DNA from: Candidatus Rhodoferax odensensis
GTDB taxonomy: Bacteria; Pseudomonadota; Gammaproteobacteria; Burkholderiales; Burkholderiaceae_C
Direction of reading: 5' to 3'
Length of the DNA: 64,000 nt
NCBI GenBank assembly: GCA_016718405.1
Contig: JADKDJ010000008.1
Coordinates: forward strand, 62,001-126,000
Positions 42,391 to 52,826 of this stretch are shown here, one piece after another; position 1 is the first letter of the stretch; each line of letters begins with the position of its first letter. Made by a program: the position numbers and the translations under genes. The notes beneath the pieces are model-generated. The model ran no database searches. It was not told the origin of the DNA and worked only from the letters and a program-made list of their open reading frames with translations.

Positions 42391-43815
42391 ATGTCTACTG
42401 ATTCGCAAACTGGTGCCGCGCCCGGCACAGACGGGCGCCGCGGCGCGCTGGGCCTGAGCGCCATGGTGGCCACCGCCGTCGGTGTGGTGGTGGTGCAAAG
42501 CACCATGATCACCATGCTTAACGGGGCCGGCATCGGCGGCATCAATTTTCTGCTGGCGATTGGCTTCTCGGCCTTGCTGGCCTTGAGTTACGTGTTGTCG
42601 TTTGCCGAGTTGTCGCTGATGCTGCCACGCTCGGGTTCGGTCAGTGCCTACACCGAAGCCGCACTCGGGCCGGGATTGGCCATCGTGGCCACCTTGTCGG
42701 GCTATGTGGCGGTGGCGCTCTTGGGTATTCCGGCCGAGCTGGTGCTGGTCGATACGCTGCTGGAGCAAGTGGCGCCCAGTCTCACTGCGACATTGCGCTA
42801 TCCCAGCCTGCTGCTGCTGGCCTTGTTCTGCGCGCTGAACTTGCGCGGCGTGGACCTGTTTGCCCGCCTGCAAAGTGGGCTGGTGACCATCATGTTCACC
42901 GGTCTGTTCGCCATTGGCATCATTGGCCTCTCCCGTTCCGACGTGACGATAGTCAGCACTGCGCTGACGCTGGGCGCGCTGGATGTGCGGGTAGCGGTTT
43001 CGCTGGTCGCCCTTGCCATCTGGGGCCTGGTTGGGCTGGAATTCGTCTGCCCCATGATCGGCGACGCTCGCAATGCCCGGCGTGACGTACCACGCTCGAT
43101 GTTGATCGGCCTGGTGATGATCGTGGCCGTCTACGGCCTGTTCTGTCTGGCCGCTCTGGTGATGCTGCCTGCCGACAAACTTACCGGCGCCACCGCGCAC
43201 ATGGACCTGGCGCTGGCGGTGTTTGGCCCCCAAGCGCGGGTCGCCTTTGCCGTGCTGGCGTTACTGGGCAGTGCGACCTTGCTCAACACCGTGCTGGCAA
43301 GCGTATCGCGCATGATTCAGGGCATGGCCCAAAGCGGCCAGTTGCCGGCTTTGCTGGCGCGTCAGAATCGTCAGGGCGCACCGGTCTGGGCGCTGCTGGT
43401 GTTCACGCTGGCGATTGGCGCGGTGCGCGCACCGCTTGGCATGGATGCCAGCGCCATCCTGACACTCACGGTCGCGGCCGCCGGCTGCTGGCTGGTGGCC
43501 TATATCATCGTGCACCTGGACCTGATGGTGTTGCGCTGGCGCCTGCCGCAGCGAGCGCGCCCGTTTCGTTCGCCGTGGTTTCCGCTGCCGCAGGTGCTGG
43601 GTATCCTGGGCATGGGTTACGTGTTCCTGAACATCTCCCCCACACCTGAAATGGCCGCCCCCATTTACAAAAACGTCGCCTTCATGCTCGGCGGCACGCT
43701 GCTCTACAGCCTGGTCTGGACGCTGCTGGTGATGCGCCGCAATCCTTTGCGCCCCGATCTGACGGGCGTGCTGCACGATGCCCCCACGCCAGCGCAACCC
43801 CACGCCGCACGATGA
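42391..43815 (+). CDS. APC-superfamily amino acid/amine permease
   Basis: This 474-residue protein has about 12 transmembrane helices and an APC-type first helix region (MVATAVGVVVVQSTMITMLN) and the SGSVSAYTEAALGP stretch. It resembles members that carry amino acids or amines such as putrescine or ethanolamine. It lies 66 bp after the aldehyde dehydrogenase gene and overlaps marR by ATGA, so it is probably the uptake system for the amine catabolised by this region. Confidence 0.88.
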   Translation: MSTDSQTGAAPGTDGRRGALGLSAMVATAVGVVVVQSTMITMLNGAGIGGINFLLAIGFSALLALSYVLSFAELSLMLPRSGSVSAYTEAALGPGLAIVATLSGYVAVALLGIPAELVLVDTLLEQVAPSLTATLRYPSLLLLALFCALNLRGVDLFARLQSGLVTIMFTGLFAIGIIGLSRSDVTIVSTALTLGALDVRVAVSLVALAIWGLVGLEFVCPMIGDARNARRDVPRSMLIGLVMIVAVYGLFCLAALVMLPADKLTGATAHMDLALAVFGPQARVAFAVLALLGSATLLNTVLASVSRMIQGMAQSGQLPALLARQNRQGAPVWALLVFTLAIGAVRAPLGMDASAILTLTVAAAGCWLVAYIIVHLDLMVLRWRLPQRARPFRSPWFPLPQVLGILGMGYVFLNISPTPEMAAPIYKNVAFMLGGTLLYSLVWTLLVMRRNPLRPDLTGVLHDAPTPAQPHAAR

Positions 43816-44330
43816 CACCCCCACGCGCCAAAGCCCGCCCAAAACCGTCGCCAGGCGGCGCCGACACGCTGGCGCTGCAAGAGTTCATACCCTACAAGCT
43901 GGCGGTGGTGGCCAACCGCCTGAGCCAGTCCATTGGGTCGCTGTTCGAGCAGCAGCACGGCATTCAGATCCCGGAATGGCGCATCCTGATGACGCTGCAC
44001 AGCTGCGGCCCGCTGGCCCCCAACGAAGTGGTCGAACACACCAGCATGGACAAGGGCCGCGTCAGCCGGGCGCAACGCCGACTGATCGAGCTTGGCCTGA
44101 TCTCCGCCGTCAACGATCCCCGCGACGGCCGCAGGTTGGTACTGCTGCTGACCCGCACCGGCGTCAAGATGTGCGCCGCCATCATTCCGCAAGCACGTCA
44201 GACCGAGGCCTGGTTCCTGTCCGTGCTGACAGCGCCCGAACGCCGCGCGCTGGACAAGGTGCTCAGTCGGCTGCTGGCGCGCAGCCAGGAACTCCGATCA
44301 AGCGACCAGACAGAGCCGACGCCGGATTGA
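43812..44330 (+). CDS. MarR-family transcriptional regulator
   Basis: This 172-residue protein has an N-terminal dimerisation helix (PYKLAVVANRLSQSIGSLFE), a winged helix-turn-helix (about 65-125: LAPNEVVEHTSMDKGRVSRA QRRL, and the wing DPRDGRRLVLLL) and a long C-terminal helix. It overlaps the permease gene by ATGA. Autoregulation through the palindrome at 40649-40670, released by a pathway metabolite, is the simplest model. The family usually represses. Confidence 0.9.
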   Translation: MTPPRAKARPKPSPGGADTLALQEFIPYKLAVVANRLSQSIGSLFEQQHGIQIPEWRILMTLHSCGPLAPNEVVEHTSMDKGRVSRAQRRLIELGLISAVNDPRDGRRLVLLLTRTGVKMCAAIIPQARQTEAWFLSVLTAPERRALDKVLSRLLARSQELRSSDQTEPTPD

Positions 44331-44366
44331 GCCCCTTGTCCAGCGCGGGTTACGGCGCAGCGGGCG

Positions 44367-46976
44367 CTAGAACTGACGCAAGTAACCGCTCAGACTGTCG
44401 CGCTGGGTCTGCCGATAGACGGCGCACAAGCGTATGTTCTCCAGGCTACGCTGCAAGCTGCTTTCGCCACCGTCATAACGCTTGATGATGGGACCGAAAA
44501 AGCGCTCCAGCCGGTTGGCCGCCGGCGCGCTGCACAGTTCGCCAAACAGGTTAGGAAACTCGCCCGGCGCGTCCTTGGGCAGGCGCTTGGTCAACGCGCG
44601 GAAATTCGTCACGATAAAACCATGCAATGCGTCATGCGCCGACTCGTCATGGCGCGGTAGGGGCGGCTTCATCACCTCCCGAATGTCGTGCTGCGGTGAC
44701 AACCACAACGCACGCGCCGCCTGGCGCAGCGCCGGATCGCGCACGTTGCTCAGGGCGGCGTAGATGTCGGCGCGCTCACGCCGATCGGGGTTGCCCAGCG
44801 CAGCCTTCACCAGGGCGTCGAACAGCGCGCGGTCCGCACCCAGGGCGGCGACCCGCAGCACCAGGCGGCGGCTGAGTGCATCGATGGCGGACCGATCGTT
44901 CAACCAAGCCCGTGTCAGGTCCGTGGCCTGGGTGCGCAGCGTCTGATCCTGGCCCGCTTCGGCCACCCAGGCCACCCAGCGACCCCGGCTGAGGCGATCG
45001 TCTTCGGACTCGTTCTTGCGTTCCAGCAGTCCAAGTTGGCGTGCCTGCTGGCCATAGGCACGCTGCCAAACGGCGGCGTAGGCCTTGCTCTGCGACGGTT
45101 CGAGCAAGCGCTCAGCCGAGCCAATCACCTCCAGTGCCGCATCGCTGACCTCGCGCCGCGGGTGTGATGCAAACGGCAGGGCGATCGACAGGGCCTCGGC
45201 CACGCTCAGGTCACCCGACTCGGTCAATGCCTGGGCGTCGTCCAGGTTGGCCAGCAACTCGCGCACGTCGATGTCGGGCCGGCTCAACAAGGCGGCCAGC
45301 TGGCCCGGCGCATAGACCGGGCGGTAGTAGCCTGCGCCACCCGCGTTGGCCTCAACCCACGCAGGGCACTGCGCATCGGGCAGGGGCATTTCACCGCTCG
45401 GTTCGCGCAGCAAAAACTGGCGCACGCCCGCTGGCGTGCGAACCGTCATGGGCACCTGCCAGCTCGACTGCGCCACTGCCGCCGAGCCCTTGGGCAAGAA
45501 CCGCGATTGCGTGATGCGCAGCCTGGGGCTGCCATCGCACAGTAGCGACAGCGACAACTTGGGAATGCCCGGCTGATCGATGAAGGATTTGAACGCCTTC
45601 TGAATCTGCGTGTCACCGTCGGCCAGTGCCGCCAGAAACTCATCGCCGGTGGCGCTACCCCAGGCGTGCCGTCGCATATAGCGGCGCACACCTTCGCGAA
45701 ACCGTTCGGCGCCGAGCCAGGTTTCAAACATCGCCAGCGTCACCTGACCCTTGCTGTAGGTGATGTTGTCGAACGCGCTGGCCAGCGACTGCTTGTCGTT
45801 CACGGGCTGATGAATGCGACGGGTTGACGCCAACCGGTCGGTCCGCATGGCGGCGGCGCGGGCGTCCTGCACCGCCGTCTCGAAACGCCACTCGGGCGCT
45901 ACCTGCTCGGTGATCTTGTCGCCCATCCAGGATGCAAACGACTCGTTGAGCCACAGATCGTCCCACCAGGCCATGGTGACGTAGTTGCCAAACCACTGGT
46001 GCGCCAACTCATGGGCCTGAATCGCTACAAAGTCGCGCTTGAAGCGCGCGCTTTCTTCGCCCGGTCCGGCCAACATCAGGCGGGAGGAGAACGTGACCAG
46101 CCCTGGATTTTCCATCGCGCCAAAGCCAAGCGTGATCGGCACGGCCAGCACATCGAGCTTGCCGTAGGGATAGGCAATGCCGAAGTAGTCCTCCAGCTTC
46201 TCGATGATCGACGGCGTCTGAGTGGCAGCGTAACGCGCCTCTTGCGCTCGGCCGCGCGGCGTGACAAATCGAATTGGTGTGCCGCGTACCTTGCCACCGT
46301 CAAGCACGTCAAAGGGGCCCACGCCAAAGGCCAGCAGGTAACTCGGCAAGGGTTGCGTGGTTTCGAAATGAACGCGCTTGAGACCGCGCCCGGCGCTGCG
46401 CTCTGCGGCCACTGGCGTGTTGGCCACGGCCATCAAATTCTGTGGAATCGTCAGCGACAGAGTCCAAGGCACTTTCCAACCCGGCTCATCAAACGACGGG
46501 AAGGCGCGCCGCGCGTAGGTGGCCTCGAATTGCGTAAAGGCGTACCAGTCACCGCCTTCCTTTTGCCGGAACAATCCGGCGCTGTCCTTGTCGTCGACAC
46601 GCCCCGTAAAGCGCAGCACCAACTTGGCCGGACCAGCCGGCAGCAGCCGGTCAAAGCGCAGATCGAGCAGATCTTCATCGCGTTGGCTTGGCTGGCCGCG
46701 CAGGGTCTGGCCGTTGCGACGCCACACCGCAGAATGAATCACCAAATCCGTGGCGTGCAGGCGCACCAAGCGGGTTGGCTCACGCAGGTCGACATCAATG
46801 CTGACCGTCCCCTCATGGCTGGCCCGATCCGGATTCACCGTCAGGTCCAGCGTGTAGGCCAGCGGCACCACATTGCCGGCCAGCCGCATCGGCAGCGAAG
46901 GCTGGTGCCTCGGCGCGGCGACGCTCGCACCGGTCAGGCAACACCAACACAGCATCAAGCCAATCAAACGCTTCAT
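44367..46976 (-). CDS. M1-family aminopeptidase, exported
   Basis: This 869-residue zinc aminopeptidase has a signal peptide (residues 1-20, SVA-AP), the exopeptidase motif GAMENPG, the zinc site HELAHQWFGN with the distal Glu in LWLNESFASW, and an ERAP1-like C-terminal helical domain. It resembles the PepN-like enzymes of xanthomonads and betaproteobacteria that work in the periplasm on peptides from outside. GAGGA precedes the ATG by 6 bases. It converges with marR; no terminator is evident in the 36-bp gap. Confidence 0.93.
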   Translation of the reverse strand: MKRLIGLMLCWCCLTGASVAAPRHQPSLPMRLAGNVVPLAYTLDLTVNPDRASHEGTVSIDVDLREPTRLVRLHATDLVIHSAVWRRNGQTLRGQPSQRDEDLLDLRFDRLLPAGPAKLVLRFTGRVDDKDSAGLFRQKEGGDWYAFTQFEATYARRAFPSFDEPGWKVPWTLSLTIPQNLMAVANTPVAAERSAGRGLKRVHFETTQPLPSYLLAFGVGPFDVLDGGKVRGTPIRFVTPRGRAQEARYAATQTPSIIEKLEDYFGIAYPYGKLDVLAVPITLGFGAMENPGLVTFSSRLMLAGPGEESARFKRDFVAIQAHELAHQWFGNYVTMAWWDDLWLNESFASWMGDKITEQVAPEWRFETAVQDARAAAMRTDRLASTRRIHQPVNDKQSLASAFDNITYSKGQVTLAMFETWLGAERFREGVRRYMRRHAWGSATGDEFLAALADGDTQIQKAFKSFIDQPGIPKLSLSLLCDGSPRLRITQSRFLPKGSAAVAQSSWQVPMTVRTPAGVRQFLLREPSGEMPLPDAQCPAWVEANAGGAGYYRPVYAPGQLAALLSRPDIDVRELLANLDDAQALTESGDLSVAEALSIALPFASHPRREVSDAALEVIGSAERLLEPSQSKAYAAVWQRAYGQQARQLGLLERKNESEDDRLSRGRWVAWVAEAGQDQTLRTQATDLTRAWLNDRSAIDALSRRLVLRVAALGADRALFDALVKAALGNPDRRERADIYAALSNVRDPALRQAARALWLSPQHDIREVMKPPLPRHDESAHDALHGFIVTNFRALTKRLPKDAPGEFPNLFGELCSAPAANRLERFFGPIIKRYDGGESSLQRSLENIRLCAVYRQTQRDSLSGYLRQF

Positions 46977-47130
46977 GGTTCATCCTCGTGTTATGGCTGT
47001 GCGCACGCGACCGGGTCGGCCGCGCGGCGCGCGATCATAGCAGTCACCACCGCGCCGCGCCGAAGGTTGGGCGGTTTCCCGGCGCCGCGCCACACTTGAC
47101 TGATACAATTGCGGCTCGTCGAATCGACAC

Positions 47131-47221
47131 GGAGAGATGGCAGAGTGGTCGAATGCGCCGGACTCGAAATCCGGTATACGGTAACCCCGTATCTAGGGTT
47201 CAAATCCCTATCTCTCCGCCA
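47131..47221 (+). tRNA. serT-CGA: tRNA-Ser (anticodon CGA)
   Basis: The acceptor stem GGAGAGA pairs with TCTCTCC, followed by G and an encoded CCA (47219-47221). The anticodon stem CCGGA/TCCGG encloses the loop CTCGAAA with anticodon CGA at 47165-47167. The long variable arm (TACGG..CCGTA) is the mark of a class II serine tRNA, and the T loop reads TTCAAAT. It decodes UCG codons, frequent in GC-rich genomes. A TACAAT box at 47104-47109 may be its -10 element. Confidence 0.95.
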
Positions 47222-47312
47222 GTTTGAAGCTGGCCCTCATCAGGGTTGGCTGGCATGGTTGGCTTGCGGGACCGATAACAAGAATCCGAGCTGAATCGCA
47301 GGAGCGAGAACG

Positions 47313-47636
47313 ATGGCAACCAACGAGGGCATTCCGTTTCCAAAACTCATCGACGAGGAAGAGGAAGACTGGACCACACGCCCAACCCCCCTGCACGAAT
47401 TGCCCGCCGCCGAACGCATGGGCATGGCGCTGGACCTGCTTGAGAGTCAACACAAGCGCATCTTCACGGCCATCACCACGATCTGGGGTCACAAGGAGTG
47501 CAGTCGCTACATGCAGGGACTCATCATGAATGGCGGCGAGGGCATCGGCCGCGACCGCATCGGCTTCAAGCCCGAGGTCCTGTCTGCGCTGATGACGCTG
47601 GACCTTCTGCACGACCAGCAGTTTGGCCGCCTGTAA
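47313..47636 (+). CDS. Conserved hypothetical protein
   Basis: This 107-residue soluble protein (MATNEGIPFPKLIDEEEEDW) begins with an acidic stretch and continues as helices: LPAAERMGMALDLLESQHKR, IWGHKECSRYMQGLIMNGG. I recognise it only as a type of small protein seen in Burkholderiales; no function can be given. AGGAG lies 8 bases before the ATG. It stands between tRNA-Ser and the oligopeptidase gene on the same strand. Confidence 0.75.
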   Translation: MATNEGIPFPKLIDEEEEDWTTRPTPLHELPAAERMGMALDLLESQHKRIFTAITTIWGHKECSRYMQGLIMNGGEGIGRDRIGFKPEVLSALMTLDLLHDQQFGRL

Positions 47637-47705
47637 GCGCCGCCTTGCTGGCGGCGCGGTTTCTTGGGCACGTCCGCCTACGATTGTCTTTTCTGGAGCA
47701 CGCTG

Positions 47706-49772
47706 ATGAACGACCTTTCGAGCGGTTTTACCGTTCTGAACCCCTTGTTGGCCGACTGGAACTCTGCCTATGGCCTGCCGCCCTTCGCCACGGTCAAGGC
47801 TACGCATTTTGTGCCCGCGTTCGACACAGCCATGGCGGCCCATCGCGCCGAGCTTGACGCCATCGCTGAGCAGAACGCAGCGCCAGACTTTGACAACACC
47901 CTGGCCGCGCTGGACCAGAGCGGTCGACTGCTTGAGCGCATCTCGCTGCTGTTTCACAACCTCACTGCCAGTGAGACCTCGCCCGCTCTGCAGGCCGCCC
48001 AACTGGAACTGGCACCCCGTCTGGCGGCGCACGAGAACGCGCTCTACATGCATGCGCGGCTGTTTCAGCGCATCGACGCGCTGTATCAACAAGGCGACAG
48101 CTTGCCCCTCACGCCCGAGCAACGGCGCCTGCTGGCGCGCGTGCATCTGGACTTTGTGCGAGCGGGGGCCAAACTTGGCGCAAGCGAGCGCCAGCGCTAC
48201 GCCGAGGTGACGCAGGAGCTGGCCTCGTTGTGCACCCAGTTCACCCAGAATGTGCTCGCAGACGAAGCCGGCTTTGCCCTCGAATTACACGGCGAGGCCG
48301 ATCTGGCAGGTCTGCCGACTTTCCTGCGCAACGCAGCGCGAACCGCGGCGCAGCAGCGCGGCTGGGGCGAGCAACGCTACGCCATCACACTCTCGCCATC
48401 CTTGGTGGAACCGTTTCTGAGCTTTTCATCGCGCCGCGACCTGCGCGAAGCCGTGTGGCGCGCCCGCAAGGCAAGGGGCAGCCACGCCGGTGCACACGAC
48501 AACCGGCCGATCGCCACACGGATCGTGGCACTTCGCCAGGAACAGGCCGCATTGCATGGCTACGCGTGTTACGCCGACTACGAACTGGCGGACCGGATGG
48601 CCGCACGTCCCGCTGCGGTGTTGGATCTGCTGCACCGTGCCTGGGAGCCGGCCAAGCAAAAAGCCCAACAGGACCGAGCCGACTTGACGGCCATGGCGCT
48701 GTCACTGGGACAGCCCGGCCCGCTTGCTGCGTGGGACTGGCGCTACCTGGCGGAGAAGGTGCGCCAGGCGCGCTTCAATCTCGACGACGCTGAAATCAAG
48801 CCCTACTTCACGCTGGACAACATGGTCGCGGCGATGTTTGATTGCGCGCACAAGCTGTTCGGCTTGCGGTTCGTCGAGCAGACGGGCCAGACACTGCACC
48901 ACGCCGACGCGCGACTGTGGGAGGTGCGTGGCCGCGCCGACGAGTTGGTGGGCCTGTTCATCGGCGACAACTTCGCGCGTGCCACCAAGCGCAGCGGCGC
49001 CTGGATGAGTGTGTTTCGCAGCCAGTCGGGCCACGGCGGGGGCACGCTGCCGATCGTGATCAACAACAACAACTTCGCCAAGGCCAGCCCGACGCTGCTG
49101 AGCTTTGAAGACGTGAAAACCCTGTTTCACGAATTCGGCCACGGCCTGCACGGTCTACTGTCCAAGGTCACTTACGAGCGACTGGCCGGCACCCAGGTCT
49201 TGCGTGATTTCGTCGAACTGCCTTCGCAGCTGTTCGAGAACTGGGCACTGGTGCCCGAGGTATTGACCCGCCATGCGCGACATTTCGAAACGGGTGAGCC
49301 GATCCCGCAGCCCCTGCTGGAGCGTCTGATGCAGGCACGCCGCTTCGATCAGGCCTGGGCCACCATCATGTACAGCGGTCCGGCCTTGATCGACATGGCG
49401 CTGCATTCACTGCCCAATGGCACGGTGGTGGACATCGACGCGTTTGAAGCAGCGCAGTGCGAGGCACTGGGCATACCGGCCGACATCGGACAACGTCACT
49501 ACCTGTCGCACTTTCAGCATCTGTTTGCCGGCTCCAGCTACGCAGCGGGCTATTACGTGTACATGTGGGCCGAGGTGCTGGAAGCCGATGGCTTCGAGGC
49601 GTTCACCGAAACCGGTGACCCATTTGACACGACGGTCGCAGCCAAACTGCTGGAACACATCTACAGCGCTGGCAACACGCAGGACCCGGCGGCGGCGTTT
49701 CGGGCGTTCCGTGGCCGCGATCCACGCGTAGAGCCAATGCTTGCCAAGCGCGGGTTGATACCGGTCAGCTGA
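47706..49772 (+). CDS. prlC: M3-family oligopeptidase (oligopeptidase A-like)
   Basis: This 688-residue cytoplasmic zinc peptidase degrades short peptides, including cleaved signal peptides. The M3 signature LFHEFGHGLHGLLS contains the HExxH zinc site; the distal ligand region ELPSQLFENW follows. The opening VLNPLLADWNSAYGLPPFAT is typical of oligopeptidase A/Dcp. ATG 47706 is chosen because GGAG lies 7 bases before it. The 3' end overlaps the convergent dgkA gene by 8 bp. Confidence 0.93.
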   Translation: MNDLSSGFTVLNPLLADWNSAYGLPPFATVKATHFVPAFDTAMAAHRAELDAIAEQNAAPDFDNTLAALDQSGRLLERISLLFHNLTASETSPALQAAQLELAPRLAAHENALYMHARLFQRIDALYQQGDSLPLTPEQRRLLARVHLDFVRAGAKLGASERQRYAEVTQELASLCTQFTQNVLADEAGFALELHGEADLAGLPTFLRNAARTAAQQRGWGEQRYAITLSPSLVEPFLSFSSRRDLREAVWRARKARGSHAGAHDNRPIATRIVALRQEQAALHGYACYADYELADRMAARPAAVLDLLHRAWEPAKQKAQQDRADLTAMALSLGQPGPLAAWDWRYLAEKVRQARFNLDDAEIKPYFTLDNMVAAMFDCAHKLFGLRFVEQTGQTLHHADARLWEVRGRADELVGLFIGDNFARATKRSGAWMSVFRSQSGHGGGTLPIVINNNNFAKASPTLLSFEDVKTLFHEFGHGLHGLLSKVTYERLAGTQVLRDFVELPSQLFENWALVPEVLTRHARHFETGEPIPQPLLERLMQARRFDQAWATIMYSGPALIDMALHSLPNGTVVDIDAFEAAQCEALGIPADIGQRHYLSHFQHLFAGSSYAAGYYVYMWAEVLEADGFEAFTETGDPFDTTVAAKLLEHIYSAGNTQDPAAAFRAFRGRDPRVEPMLAKRGLIPVS

Positions 49773-50178
49773 AACGCTGCCACAGCGCCATGCCCCACGT
49801 GGCCGCGCACAGCAGCAAACTCAACAATACGGCGGCGCTGCCCATGTCCTTGGCGCGTTTGGAGAGGTCGTGCCACTCCGGACCAATGCGGTCAATGGCA
49901 GTCTCGATACCGGTGTTGAGCAATTCCACCACCATCACAAACACCACCGAGCCCGCCAACAACACGGTTTCCACCCAGGTGCGGCCAAGCCACCCCGACA
50001 GGGGCAACAGCACCACGGCCGCAATCGCCTCCTGGCGGAAAGCGGTCTCCCCCCAGGCAGCCCGAAGGCCGGCCAGCGAATAGCCAAACGCGTGCCACAT
50101 GCGGCTCGCGCCCACGCGTGTTTTTTGGGGGTTGACGACGGCCGCAGCCGACGTCGTCCGAGGCTCTTCAGCCGTCAT
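49765..50178 (-). CDS. dgkA: Diacylglycerol kinase DgkA
   Basis: This protein of about 137 residues phosphorylates diacylglycerol in the inner membrane, recycling the product of membrane-derived oligosaccharide or lipid transfer reactions. Three hydrophobic helices and the signature VVELLNTGIETAIDRI with HDLSKRAKDMGSAAV are intact; the Glu of ELLNT and Asp of AKDMGSA are the family's active residues. ATG 50178 avoids the overlap with livF that the alternative start at 50223 would give; the choice is open. The N-terminal 30 residues are poorly ordered. Confidence 0.92.
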   Translation of the reverse strand: MTAEEPRTTSAAAVVNPQKTRVGASRMWHAFGYSLAGLRAAWGETAFRQEAIAAVVLLPLSGWLGRTWVETVLLAGSVVFVMVVELLNTGIETAIDRIGPEWHDLSKRAKDMGSAAVLLSLLLCAATWGMALWQRFS

Positions 50179-50212
50179 GGCCGGTACCGCGCAGACCGGT
50201 ACGAGGGGCGTC

Positions 50213-50929
50213 TCACTCGCCAAGGTACGCGGCGCGAACCTTGGGGTCGGTCAGCATGACCTTGGCGTCACCCGACATGGTGATGAGGCCTGAGTCCATC
50301 ACATAACCACGGTTGGCAATCGCCAGCGCGCGGCTGGCGTTCTGCTCCACCAGCAGCACGGTCACACCCTGGGCATAGACGTCGCGCACCACCTCGAAAA
50401 TCTTGTCGACCATGATCGGCGACAGCCCCATGGAGGGCTCATCGAGCAACAGCACCTTGGGCCGACTCATCAGCGCGCGACCCATGGCCAGCATCTGCTG
50501 CTCACCGCCGGACATGGTGCCCGCGAGCTGGTCCTTGCGTTCACGCAGACGCGGGAAGATGGTAAAGACCTTCTCCATGTCGGCCGCGATCTCGGGCTTG
50601 TCGTTGCGGATGTGGGCACCCATCTGCAGGTTTTCGATGATCGTCATGCGTGTGAACACGCCCCGACCTTCCGGCACCATGGCCAGCCCCTGCTTGACCA
50701 GATCCCACGGCCCCTGGCCGCGAATACTCTTGCCCATGTACTCGATGTCACCATCGGTAATGGGCAGCGTACCGGTGATGGCCTTCATGGTGGTGGTCTT
50801 GCCGGCACCGTTGGAGCCGATCAGCGACACCAGCTCACCCTCGTTGACCTCGAAGTCAACACCCTTGACGGCCTGAATACCACCGTAGGCCACTTTGAGG
50901 CCTTTGACTTTAAGAAGCGTCGTTGCCAT
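50213..50929 (-). CDS. livF: LivF, branched-chain amino acid ABC ATPase
   Basis: This 238-residue ATPase has Walker A GSNGAGKTT (38-46), signature MSGGEQQMLAMGRAL, Walker B LLLDEPSMGLSP and the LivF-type ending (VLLVEQNASRALAIANRGYV). It is one of two ATPases energising the LivHM permease. It follows livG by 8 bp with AGGAA 5 bases before ATG. Last gene of the livHMGF unit. Confidence 0.95.
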   Translation of the reverse strand: MATTLLKVKGLKVAYGGIQAVKGVDFEVNEGELVSLIGSNGAGKTTTMKAITGTLPITDGDIEYMGKSIRGQGPWDLVKQGLAMVPEGRGVFTRMTIIENLQMGAHIRNDKPEIAADMEKVFTIFPRLRERKDQLAGTMSGGEQQMLAMGRALMSRPKVLLLDEPSMGLSPIMVDKIFEVVRDVYAQGVTVLLVEQNASRALAIANRGYVMDSGLITMSGDAKVMLTDPKVRAAYLGE

Positions 50930-50937
50930 GGTTGTTC

Positions 50938-51723
50938 CTAATGCCCGCCGGAGCCAAGATAGGCTTCGATCACTTTTTCATTGCGCTGAACGTCGGCCGG
51001 AGTACCCTCGGCAATCTGCTTGCCATAGTCCAACACCGTGACGCGGTCACACAGACCCATCACCAGTTTCACATCGTGCTCAATCAGCAAGATGGTGCGG
51101 TTGTCGTTGCGAATCTTGTCGATCAGTTCGCGCAGCATTACCTTCTCGGTCGCATTCATGCCGGCTGCGGGTTCGTCCAGCGCGATCAGTTGCGGGTCGG
51201 TGGCCAGGGCGCGCGCAATCTCCAGGCGACGTTGGTCGCCGTAGCTCAGCGTGCGCGCCTTGTAGTCGGCAAAGCGCCCAATGCCCACATAGTCCAGCAG
51301 TTCCTGCGCGCGCTTGGCAATGGCCAGTTCCTCGGCCTTGAAGCCCGGGGTGCGAAACATTGCGCCAATCAGACCCGAATGGGTGCGGATGTGCCGCCCG
51401 ACCATCACGTTTTCCAGCGCCGTCATCTCGGCAAACAAGCGAATGTTCTGGAAGGTGCGCGCAATGCCGGCCTTGGCCACTTCGTGCACGGCCGTCGGTT
51501 GGTAGGGCTTGCCAGCCAGCTCGAAGCTGCCGCCGTCGGGTGTGTAGAGCCCGGTGAGCACGTTGAAGAAAGTGGTCTTGCCCGCGCCGTTGGGACCAAT
51601 CAGCCCATAGACCTGACCGCGCTCGATCTTGATGCCCACATCACTGAGGGCCTGCAGGCCGCCAAAACGCTTGGACACGCCAGAGACGTTGAGAACCGTG
51701 TCTTTTTGAATGGTTTCGCTCAT
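50938..51723 (-). CDS. livG: LivG, branched-chain amino acid ABC ATPase
   Basis: This 261-residue ATPase has Walker A GPNGAGKTT, the LivG-specific FQNIRLFAEMTALENVMVG, signature LSYGDQRRLEIARAL and Walker B LIALDEPAAGMN followed by IEHDVKLVMGLCDRV. With LivF it drives LivHM. AAGGAG lies 6 bases before the ATG. The unit lacks a livJ/K gene, so the binding protein must come from elsewhere. Confidence 0.95.
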   Translation of the reverse strand: MSETIQKDTVLNVSGVSKRFGGLQALSDVGIKIERGQVYGLIGPNGAGKTTFFNVLTGLYTPDGGSFELAGKPYQPTAVHEVAKAGIARTFQNIRLFAEMTALENVMVGRHIRTHSGLIGAMFRTPGFKAEELAIAKRAQELLDYVGIGRFADYKARTLSYGDQRRLEIARALATDPQLIALDEPAAGMNATEKVMLRELIDKIRNDNRTILLIEHDVKLVMGLCDRVTVLDYGKQIAEGTPADVQRNEKVIEAYLGSGGH

Positions 51724-51733
51724 GCCGATCTCC

Positions 51734-52816
<1,083 letters not shown>

Positions 52817-52826
52817 AACGTGCTCC

